The position numbers were made by a program, and so were the translations under genes. A stretch of DNA of 64,000 nucleotides from Triatoma infestans (lineage: Eukaryota; Arthropoda; Insecta; Hemiptera; Reduviidae). Below the pieces are notes generated by a model. The model was given only the letters and a program-made list of their open reading frames with translations, searched no databases and was not told the origin of the DNA. The DNA lies in the NCBI GenBank assembly GCA_011037195.1, contig JAAEAF010003318.1, positions 62,001 through 126,000 of the forward strand. The letters run 5' to 3'. Positions 11,404-21,155 of the stretch are shown here, one piece after another (positions within the stretch are counted from its first letter, which is position 1; the number at the start of each line of letters is the position of its first letter).

Positions 11404-12060
11404 ATTGGCAGGCAAACATTGACCTTCAGGAATCCCAGACGAACGGGCTGGGAATCGTATAGGCGGGATCTCAGCCAGAACATCGTTACTGTCAATCGCT
11501 CTTTTAAGACCCAGAATGACTTCGAGGACACTGCGGATCAACTGCAGCGGGTTATCTTGGATACTTTCAGGGGCGACTGCGCGGAAGTGGTGTAAACATC
11601 CACCAGAGGGGTCAGCTGGTGGAATGACCAGCTGGCGGGCCTCCGCGCGAGAGCGAGAAGGCTGTTTAACGCGGCAAAGAGGAAGGGTACATGGAAGGAG
11701 TACCGTGAGGTCCTAACCTCTTATAATTTAGCGATTAGGAAAGCTAAAAGGAACTCGTGGAGAAGGCTCGTTGACAGCTTAATCTCAAGTACTGGGGCAA
11801 GACACGGCAAAATGGCCATGCCAGAGCTGTGTAGAAGAAGCAGAGAGACCCTGGGTTTAAACAGGTATCAGATCTGTCTATAACGGGCCTGTTTACGAGC
11901 CATGGTAGGTTCAAGAAACATGTGCACAAGGTAGGATTGGTCTACTAGGTACTGACGGGTGAGCACAATAAGCCTCAATGGGTAGGCTGCAGTGCTTGGG
12001 TTCGAGTCCCCCCTGCATCATTCTAATTCTAATTCTCTAAACCCGTTTCAACCTAGAAGT

Positions 12061-14583
12061 CCTATTGTGGCTCTCTTGGCTTTGTTTGTAATAATACATT
12101 CTTGGTAATTGTCTCCAGTAGAGCATAGGCACAGCAAGAAAGTGTATTGTGTATTGAGCCAATGTTTCTCGTAGGAACTCCAAAATTCAAACAACACATC
12201 ACCTACCTTTAAAGGCATGTATGTATCGTGTGACTGTTGTATTTATTGTGTCAACTTTTAGTGGTGCAGGGACGCCGAAACACTTGAAAAAAATGGCTGC
12301 TCCATTTTCCCTTATGATTTCTTTGGAGGTATCGCAAAGATCAAAGCATCATTTAAATCATCCAGCCAGAGGAAGTGGACTTTTCTTCAGAGATTTTGGC
12401 GACTCTGCGGAAATCTCAACCTAAAGACACCAACTAAACTTACACTGAAATCCCCAAATTCACACATACTTATAAGGCCCGCTCAGGAAGTTGATGAGGG
12501 CAACTATTTAGAGTTGGCTTAACTATAGGTAGACTCCAGTTCACCACCACCCTATCCACAAACGTACACTTTACAATTATTACTTTCTTTCTACAGATAC
12601 TACATCCAAGGGGCGGGCCGAAAATTGACGGCGGGCGAAAGGATTTGATATGGCTTTCTAGCCACTACCTCTACGCAACTAACTACTTACTTTAAATCAA
12701 CCATTATTCAAATAAAATACATCTGAAAAGCGGTACAGTGTAATGTTTTCTGCCTAATCTAACTTTTTTAAAATGGTAGCTATTAAAAAACAGGCTATAC
12801 TATCTTAAAAATTTCTATTTTTTTGGAGATCAGTTTCTCAAAAAGAAGTATTTTTCCATTTTTTTTTTATTGTTTCTAAGTACTTTCAATGATATATTTG
12901 AAAGAGGAAACCCTAATAATCAAGCTCTTTAGTGTCTTAAAAGGCAGAAATTTCTAAAATTAAACAACAACAAAAGGAGAAACTGGATTAAAATGCAACA
13001 AAAATGATCTCAAGTATCTTTGACTTACCATTCCACTTAGAAAATAAAAATATATTGACCCATTCCCATGGGGCAGTCGGAATGTAAGCGACATTTTTTA
13101 GAAGATAAATACAGAAAAGTTCTCTCCATTCAAAAAGGTCTTTTATCAAGTAATCTTTAATTTTCCATATGCAACTTGATTACTGCAAAAATAAGACAAT
13201 ACACGGCCCCTCCCTCATAGTGATGTAAAGATTAGCTACATCAATTTATCCACTCTCTGTCCCGAGGTTCAAGTGCCTCAGATCTTGATCAGAGTGTGTT
13301 TTCTAAGTCTAAATATCTTTTATTTGGATTCCAAAATTTTGCAAATAACTCTTATGGTTGTCTTAAGAATTCCTCTTCTTATCTTAGCCCCTCTATCTTT
13401 TTTTGATGATCATAATCCACCAAATTGCATTTTAAAAGTAAATTAAAAACATTAATAGTTCCCGAAGACTCTGTAGGGAAGAATCAATATTGCTATGAAG
13501 TTCCTCAGGTAACCGAAAGTTAGGCCTGAGAAGTGTTCTGGTGATTTAGCACTGATCGTTTAATTAAGTTTACGGGCAGACTAGACTTTGTCGCCGGGTT
13601 TTCTTTAGCAATTGATAGGATGGAAAGATTGTTTTATCAGCACCACAGATGCGATTTAATCACGATGATAACAATAATGTGTTAATAAATCGACAGCAAA
13701 GAAATTATCTAAAACCTTTTTTTTATTTTAATTTGAAATCTAATTTGGCTTACTACTAATGATGAATCAAAATCTACCTCAATCTATTTTAAGAAAGAAA
13801 CCTACTTTCTGCGGTGAATGAGTGGCGCATATGTCAACTTCGATCTCTATTACACATTTTTACAATAATAACAAAATGTAATAATAGCACAGCTTCAACA
13901 GAGTGCCTCTCTATGTTCTATTCTCAACATAGTTAGGCACAATTTCATAGTTACTTAACATAAGAAACTATTCAAATTATTAAACTTTTGTTAGTATAGT
14001 GGATTGAATTAAAGTGAAAAATGAAATAAAATGAACTAAAGCGTATTCCTCGAACACTTTCTATTAACAATTTGCGATTGTATACATGCTTTTAATTAGA
14101 TTAAATTATTTGTGAAGGTGTTATTAATCCAATAATGTAATTCTTTCATCATGCAATCCATTAAACCGTTAACCCCGAGAACGTGCAATATTATTAGTGA
14201 AACAGAAAGAATATTAAAGGCAATAAAAGCATCTTTACCATATTAAAGAGACAGTCTGCATTATATTTTATGCTCTTGCACTATTATAGACAGAAATTTT
14301 ATCTTATTTTTCAAATATCTATATAGTTAAATAATAACTGGGTAACTTACTTAAAATTATTGTGCATCTTAAGAAAATGTTTCAAGAATTTTTAACTAAT
14401 TATTCTTCCTTATACAAGATGCTCCTTTTTAGATTGAAAAGTAAATTAAATTGTAAATAGCCAGAAGGATTTAAATTAATTATTTTTGAGAAGCTTAACA
14501 GAACGATGTACACGTCAATGATACCTTTCAACAGAGAATCGGTAATTTTTCAGCAGACTTATAAAAAACCAAAGTGGCCAGAT
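12061..14583. other. Spacer with no recognisable gene
   Basis: AT-rich sequence with only short open frames. A short GC-rich patch (12601-12650) has no match I recognise. The only structured feature I see is the 39-bp repeat at 13572-13610. Confidence 0.5.
13572..13610 (+). repeat. 39-bp dispersed direct repeat, copy 1
   Basis: This 39-base segment (starting ACGGGCAGACTAG, ending TTCTTTAGCA) is identical to 17201-17239, 3.6 kb away. The flanks of the two copies differ immediately. The family is unknown. Confidence 0.8.
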
Positions 14584-14587
14584 TTTC

Positions 14588-14790
14588 TCAGGGTAGGCGG
14601 TGATGCGGGGGTCGAGTCAACAGGGAGTGCTCCCACAGATTTTCTCGCCCTAGGAACATCCAACAGCTCACTGGCCGGTCATAGGCAGTGTTGATTGTCT
14701 GTAACGAGATAACACTGCCCGGAGGCCAATGCACGGAAAGATTCCTGGGCTACAAATCTTTAAGTCGCAGAGCACTATACTCTTTTTAAA
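14588..14790 (+). mobile_element. tRNA-derived SINE, family A, copy 2
   Basis: The head is worn (a GGGTCGAGTC box B relic near 14609-14618), but the body is clear: GATTTTCTCGCCCTAGGA, CACTGGCCGGTCATAGGC, GTCTGTAACGAGATAACACT, CCCGGAGGCC and the 3' end AAGTCGCAGAGCACTAT. It lies about 110 bp to the left of the mariner-like element at 14904. Confidence 0.7.
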
Positions 14791-14966
14791 AAAGAAAAAA
14801 CCAGCTACTTTTTTTGTATATTATCTAATCGGCAAAAAATTCTTTATAATAGTTGCTTATTCATAAGGAAGATAGACAGAATGAAACAAGTTCTGATAAT
14901 ATACGGGTGGATCAAATATAAAACTGTCCCCTTTTTTTTTTATTTCAATCTTAAAAAATCAAATAA

Positions 14967-15208
14967 GGGAAGGGAATAGCTAAGTGGTTAGCGTACTGGA
15001 CTCCTATGCGGAGGACACGAGTTCGAGGCCAGCTGTGCTACCCTTAGATTTTTTCTTCCTAGGAGCGTCTACAGCTCCCTGTCCGGTTATAGACAGTGTT
15101 GTCTGTAACGAGAGAACACTGTCCGGAGGCCGGCAGTGCACTGAGAAGGCTCCGGGCGCTAATGCCCATAGATGTTAACGCGCCATAAATATATATATAA
15201 AAAAAAAA
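14967..15208 (+). mobile_element. tRNA-derived SINE, family A, copy 3 (best preserved), inserted in a mariner
   Basis: This copy has box A TAGCTAAGTGGTTAG (14977-14991) and box B GAGTTCGAGGCC (15019-15030) at tRNA-like spacing. The body contains TTTTTTCTTCCTAGGAGC and TGTAACGAGAGAACACTG, and it closes with GGGCGCTAATGCCCATAG, GATGTTAACGCGCC and a TA/A-rich tail. AAAAAATCA lies on both sides and may be the target-site duplication. It sits inside the mariner-like element, so it moved later. Confidence 0.8.
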
Positions 15209-15214
15209 TCACAT

Positions 15215-16072
15215 TACATTTTTCCACATAGTTACCGGATTTAAAAATGCATTTTTCTCAGCAAAGTGGCGGTTTCTTTAACCGGTTATCATAAAACGAC
15301 CCCGAAGGTAATGGCGCATACTCTTCCCCATTCTCATCCGATCAAACCGTTGGTCTCCTAGTGCTTCTTGTACCGATCCAAAGAGGAGATAAATCTGGAA
15401 TATAGAGAAAACGTTCAGTGGTGTCCAAAATATTTTTCCAGGTTCTCACATGTAGCAGCTGCATTATGCGAGTATTATCGAGAAGGATCGGTTGGATCAC
15501 GTCTTTTTCGGCGATAGTAAGGAATCAACCCATTCAAGCCCAAACAAATTCAACAAAATCAATCAATTTTTAATTTCTCAGGTGCTGTCTGTCTCTCCTT
15601 ACTTTCTCGACTCCATACTCGCTTTTTAGATTCTGGAGTATATTGTTGGATCCACGTTCCGCATATCGAACCAAAAAAAGCTTGAAAAATCTCCAAACGT
15701 GTGTTTTCTGTTCTACCGTCAAAAGAAGAGGACCCATTTCGTTGACACTTTTTGAAACCTCAAATCTTGTGATTAATTTTTAACTTAGTTAGTGCTTCCG
15801 CAACTTATCCCTAGTTCCGAAACTATTTCTGAAAACATCAAACGCCGATCACCCTCGATATAGGCACGGATGGCCCGAATGTTGACCTCCATTATCGCTT
15901 GTGCGCGGTGTATGCTCGTAGCTCTCATTTTCAACGTCTTTTTACCCTTCTGTGAATTTGTTTTGCCTGTCAAATTTAAGTTCTTAATAGTTTTTTTTTC
16001 ATCGAATCTCCGAATTTGTTTCCTCAATAGCCTAAGAATTTCGATCGGTTTGACGACTATCCTCACGCACAA
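15215..16072 (-). pseudogene. Mariner-family transposase, decayed
   Basis: Minus-strand frame 16072-15785 ends with a helix-turn-helix region (NIRAIRAYIEGDRRLMFSEI ... ELGIS) typical of the mariner DNA-binding domain. Further on in other frames are a first-Asp region recalling GDETW-x-x-x-YTPESK (about 15625-15670), a worn third-Asp stretch (SP...GS.QEALGDQRFDRMRMG, about 15330-15400) and a final GNYVEK near 15225. Stops and frameshifts throughout mean no active enzyme. The family is recognised by motif order only. Confidence 0.75.
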
Positions 16073-16271
16073 GAATCTTTATTATAAGCACTGTAGAAAT
16101 CGATGGAAATACCTCTTGCTCTGATATCTTGAGCACACTGAGTAAATGACCAGAGGTGGCCAGGCCTGCACTTCAGACATCCCTATTCTTGCTGCGAGCG
16201 TCAGCCGCTCCGCACGCTACACGACTTTAAAAAAAGAAAAACCTGTTTATATTTGATCCATCCTCGAGGTA

Positions 16272-18549
16272 TTAAAATAAAAATACTGTTATACTTAATG
16301 TTTATATATATTATACTAGAGATGACAAATCTGTTTAATGTGATGACCAAAAGTGTTTAATTAAAAAACGAGGATCACTCAGAAAGTTGGAGAGAGATGA
16401 AACAATGGCGAGAAGCACTCTACAACTTTATATGTTATTGCAATTCTCAAACTTCTATATTAAACTATTTTTTTCAAACTTGGAATTTTTACTTTTCAGT
16501 TGCTCTGTATACTACGAGTATATAGGCGAAACGAAATTATATAATGATGAAATTATAAATTAGTGAGAAGATTATTAGTTATTACTAATGTTGTAACCTC
16601 CCAAACCAAAACTCAATTATTTTTAGAAAATATTTCAAATAAATGTAAGGACTTCATATCATGTTTAGTTTGTTCATGGGGTTAAAAAAAAAAAATCCGC
16701 TCAAGCCATCATCAGAACAACTGATAAAAACTATTTAGTAAAATCGCAATATCCGGTTACCAATATTCATCAAATTCGAAACGTTAAAAACGCGTGTAGA
16801 TTTTCTTAAAATTCTATGAAAATGAATAAAAAAAAAAGAAAGGTGAACTCTACACATATTTACCTCATATCGTTTAAAATAAAAGATGGAGCATTTTTGA
16901 AAGAGTCGCTAAAAACAAGGAAAAACATTTCATAAATTTGCGGTTGACGTTTTCCCAACAAAAGAATTTGCAGTTTCGAGTAAATCCTAACAGCACAGCC
17001 CTTCGAGGAAACCCCATTAAATAATTTTTTGGCGATAAATTATTCAATAAAATGGAAATTTCTTATAATTTGCAGCTAGTATACCATGATCAAAGAAAAT
17101 CTCTTCCGAAAAAATTCATAAAAACTGAAAAACTATTCAGTAAAGCCTGGTTTGACCCAAATCTCCAATGTCTAAGGAGACTAACTCCTATGATGATCTA
17201 ACGGGCAGACTAGACTTTGTCGCCGGGTTTTCTTTAGCAAACCAGCACCCCTTCAAGGATTCCTGTTTTTGAATTACTTTGCCCACAAAAAAAGGCACTC
17301 ACCCTCTCGCGCGCGCGCACACACACACAGAAAATCACCATTCACAAACCTTTTTTCCGTATGCAAGAATAAAAGCACAAATGAAAATGCTAAAACAGGC
17401 ATTCTTTCATATCTCAAAACCTGCTGAGTGGTATACTTAATGGAGGGAAGGTGCTAACAATGAAATTCTAAGGAGAAAGTTGAATGTGCTTCCCTACTCA
17501 ACTAAGAACAAAATAGTTACAATTATTAAAGTAAATAGTAATAAAAAATTAAAATCTCTAGAACTTTTCAATGATGCACACTTGTTTAAAATTGCATTTC
17601 TTTTTTAATGAATAATTTAATTGTTAATTTTGCAAATATTAAGTTGTTTTTATTATTATTATTATTATTATTGAGGAGTTATTAATATGAAAAACTTGGA
17701 ACGTTGGTAATACTTTTCCCAGGGATTAGAATACAGAAAACTATCGGAAATTAAAATGTATTAGATAGTCTGTTAGGAATAAGAAATTATAGTGTCGAAG
17801 CCCACATGTATAATACACATACATTATTTATATATAAATATACCTGCGGAGTAGCCGATTGCTGACTGTCCTCTGTTCCAGAATCAGCTAGCAACACAAA
17901 CATAAAATACTCAACTAGCTAAACTACTTGAGGCAATCACACACACAAATTTTGTTAAATAAAAAAAAGTGATATATGCATTTTTTGTTCAAAGAATAAA
18001 CATGCTAAATAAATAAAAACCAAAAAAGGGTCATTATTACAAATAAAGCTTCTTTTTTCTGTTTGCAACAATATATATATGTATATATGTAAATAGTGCG
18101 TAGTAATTAAACAAACATACAAAAATGGCTGGAGGTGCATTAAATCCCCAGCATACTGAATGAACAAGTGTGCAAAGTAAAATATACATTATTATTATTA
18201 TGATTTGTGCACACTTAATATCATAAATTAAAAAAAAAATCCACACCTTCTATGTTCTTTTGATCACACTTATTTAAAGTTCTATAGATAACCTCTCTGA
18301 TTATAACATACTTCACAGTGCTATTACAACAAACTACTTCTTATAAACCTTGGATCTATCATAGATAGGAAAATGCAAAAAAAAACTCATTCTGGAACAA
18401 GGAAGTTTGTAAAAATGCAAGAACAGAAACAAAAGCCTGGTTGAACTAACATGTCTTGAATAAGAAGTAGAAAAAGTATAATATTGAGAATAATGTAAGA
18501 GGAGAAAAATGCAATTAATTGACTTGGTGGAGGGAGAAAATGCCTTGAA
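16272..18549. other. Spacer with simple repeats and worn repeat copies
   Basis: The stretch contains a CG/CA microsatellite at 17308-17330, an (ATT)n run near 17650-17672 and the second copy of the 39-bp repeat at 17201-17239. Around 16700-17160 fragments such as CTATTTAGTAAAATCGC and ACTATTCAGTAAAGCC resemble the core of the Helentron-like family but are badly decayed. No gene is seen. Confidence 0.5.
17201..17239 (+). repeat. 39-bp dispersed direct repeat, copy 2
   Basis: Identical to 13572-13610 over 39 bases; flanks are unrelated. Confidence 0.8.
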
Positions 18550-18817
18550 GCGTTAGTTTGGTGGTTAGCGTACCTGCCTCTGGTGTGGGAACTCAGGATT
18601 CAATTTCCGTGAAGGCATAGATGATGTTGACCCAGCATCGTGAGAAAAAAATGGGGAACTGCAATTAGTAGCAGCGAACCTTGGTATTCAAAGGCTAAAC
18701 CAAACGGCGGTGAGTATCGCGGCGTGTTTACCTTACAACCCGCCCCCCCCAAATCGCCTTCTGGTTTTCAGCAAGCCTTGGCCCTTGAAGGGCTGTTGCG
18801 TCAAAGATTCTTTTTTT
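18550..18817 (+). mobile_element. tRNA-derived SINE, family B, copy 1
   Basis: The head has a box A-like GTTTGGTGGTTAGCG and a box B-like GGATTCAATTTCC (about 18597-18609). The body has GACCCAGCATCGTGAGAAA, GTAGCAGCGAACC, CGCGGCGTGTTTACC, AAATCGCCTTCTGG and AGCAAGCCTTGGCCCTTGAA. It shares its block order with the minus-strand copy at 24861-25043 and the headless copy at 31560, and differs from family A throughout the body. Confidence 0.75.
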
Positions 18818-21080
18818 AGATATGTAGAAAATAATGATGGCTACTGACCAATTATCTCGTCGTCATTGGGTTGATAGAAACAAGTGATTATCGTGTATTC
18901 ACAGCACCAGTTTTAACCATTGCTTCTGATGATAGTCATCTACGTTCTTATTAATTCAAATTCTCAATAAATATAACACTTAATTCTCTCTATGTTATAC
19001 ATATTTTCGATGTTTCTATTTTTTTTTTATATCTTGCCGACTAAATATCTATGTCAATTACTACCAAAATAACTCAATCTTCTGCTTATATATTAATTCC
19101 CCCAGATATATGTTTTTTGAGTTCGCTTCTTCCTATTCCTCTGATAACTTGTGTGTACACAAATCGAACGTATGGCGTCAGGCCACAGCCCTTGGTTCAC
19201 CAATAATTTGTTACCATCTTCTACTAAATAATATGCTTGTAACATAATCTTCTAAATACTTTTAAGGATAAGATAAATAAGTAAAAGGTATTAAATTATC
19301 ATTTAATATCGTTTACGCGGGATAACTTTCAGGTTCCACATTTCATTCAGTAATTGTGTAATTGATTTTTAAATTTCGTGCTTCCATCTTTGAATAAATC
19401 CCAATTTTGTTAATCTTTACCTGGAACTAATCACTTTTAATTTCAGTCATTTGCTGATATTCTGGTCACTTGTTGATTAGTCTTTATCGATAAACTGAAA
19501 TACATCAACATATTCCAGTGTCAAAGAGACTTCAAGAATTTTACTAATTTCATTGAGAACATTATTATGGAAAGAAAGTTCTTTCAAGGGGTTTCCATTT
19601 CTCAATAGTTTTCTTGGATAAATACACCATCCAAGGAGATCCACCCATTTTTCTTCCTCCAAATACCATGAATTCATCTATTTTTAAATTTATCTTGCCA
19701 AATAAATTCAGCCCTTCAGGATTCAATCCCAGTCATTATTCGAAACAGTGTGCCATCTTTCTACTACTTATGTATTGTCTCTTCTTTCTCCTTATTTCAT
19801 AATATCCATATAATCATATGGCTTCCTTTATCGAGTCATGAAATACCAACGAAGCCCACACATCTTTAGTGCGATAATCGTTTCCCGCTGATGCAAGCCT
19901 TCTTTCGCATAGACAATCTCTCAATAAAGATTTACTTGTGAAACTTTTATGCATCAACTTTTCCAGTTTTCTTGATATATTTTTTTGTGAAATGAAGTCA
20001 CGTATAATATGAAAAAAAGGTTTAGAAAATAAGCCATTGGCAATGAGAAGAGTTTTATAATTTAAAGTATGAGAAATGTTAAAGCGTTAAATAGAAAATG
20101 AATGCGTTCTGCCTAGGAGTTTGAAAGAGAAAAAAATCAAAAGTATCTAAACAAAAAAAGAGTGAGTAAAGTATACATTAAAATTCATAAAAATAATTTT
20201 TTAATAGCGGAATTTTTCAAACTATTTTTTGTTCCTTCAAAGAACTGAGAAAAATTTTGCTGAGGTTATCGACAGAGCTCAATACTGTTTTTCAAATGTA
20301 CATAATATGTATTTTTCTTTACTTTTTATTAACGAAAAACTGCTTAAATAAATCCAAAATGAAATAGATTAAAAAGATTTTAAAGCGTGAGCATTACCTT
20401 ACCAGGAAAAGTTATCATTTAATGTTTTGGTTTATGGATTTTCTGAACACCTTCTTATCTTAACTACTAAAATAAAAATGATAAAAACGAAGTAGTAATT
20501 TTAATTCTAAAAAATTTTCCTGAAAGGTATCTTTTGTGGTTCAGCAAAATGGAATTCAAATAAAAATAAGATGCTAACTACTAAATTAATATTGTATCTT
20601 ATATAATTACTCTTATTAGAGTGAGTTGTGGGATAAATTAATTAATATACATAATATATTCATGTGATTAAATGCCCACAAACATTCTTTCTTACCTAAA
20701 CGCTCGCTGCATGCAAATTATATAGACATTTTTTAATTTGTTTATATTTTTAGTTTTATAATTGAATAATTTTATTCATGCAGGAAGCCTACATTATCCT
20801 TCCTACAAGGAGGAAATTCATTTCATTAAAAAAATAAAAATAAACTAATGAACTTAAGACTGCATGCTCGAAGCAGCAAACTCATCTTTCCACATGATTT
20901 TGTCGAGCAAGTTTTTATCAAGAAAAAATATCACAAAAATTATCATTCTTCTTTAATCTCTACTTAAAAATCAAAAACTAAATATTTAAAAAAAGAAATT
21001 ATTTTAAAACGTAAAATAATAAAACTTTCCATTTTTTTTATAAATTCACATTTTATGCATCTACGCAATCACCTAATGTT
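18818..21080. other. AT-rich spacer downstream of l(2)gl
   Basis: No gene, RNA or clear repeat recognised. Open frames here are short and lack conserved motifs. Confidence 0.55.
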
Positions 21081-21086
21081 TTTATT
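21081..21086 (-). terminator. Candidate polyadenylation signal of l(2)gl
   Basis: AATAAA on the minus strand, about 70 bases beyond the l(2)gl stop codon. AATAAA is common by chance in DNA this AT-rich. Confidence 0.45.
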
Positions 21087-21155
21087 CAAGTTTGTTAGTA
21101 GTTTAAGTGTTCTAATATTTGTATAATTAAGTTTAACAATTAATAAAAACAAAGG

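Larger units (their letters stand above)
9540..12060 (+). mobile_element. Non-LTR retrotransposon with the reverse transcriptase deleted
   Basis: The element runs as a GC-rich 5' UTR (about 9540-9917), ORF1 (from 9918), an APE endonuclease (about 10795-11403) and a basic EN-RT linker (about 11610-11860). It then jumps to a GC-rich segment at 11950-12020 (GGGTGAGCACAATAAGCC ... GGGTTCGAGTCCCC) that looks like a LINE 3' end, with short repeats of TTCTAA after it. No RT motifs are present. GC content is far above that of the flanks. An internal deletion that joins linker to 3' end is the simplest reading; 3' truncation by a later rearrangement is the alternative. Stops and frame changes show it is dead. 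Confidence 0.75.
14904..16269 (-). mobile_element. Dead mariner-like transposon carrying an inserted SINE
   Basis: The ends are inverted repeats. GGATCAAATATAAA occurs at 14909-14922 and its complement at 16247-16260, flanked by TA dinucleotides (14902-14903 and 16270-16271), the Tc1/mariner target. The transposase is on the minus strand (see 15215-16072). Subtracting the SINE at 14967-15208 leaves roughly 1.1 kb, close to a mariner length with small deletions. Confidence 0.8.

Noticed and set aside
11950..12020. Independent tRNA gene or SINE because of GGGTTCGAGTCC
   Set aside because: A proper box A and cloverleaf are not evident. Position and GC content fit the 3' end of the adjacent LINE better.
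12221..12424. 67-codon plus-strand frame
   Set aside because: No recognisable family, no flanking splice or promoter evidence.
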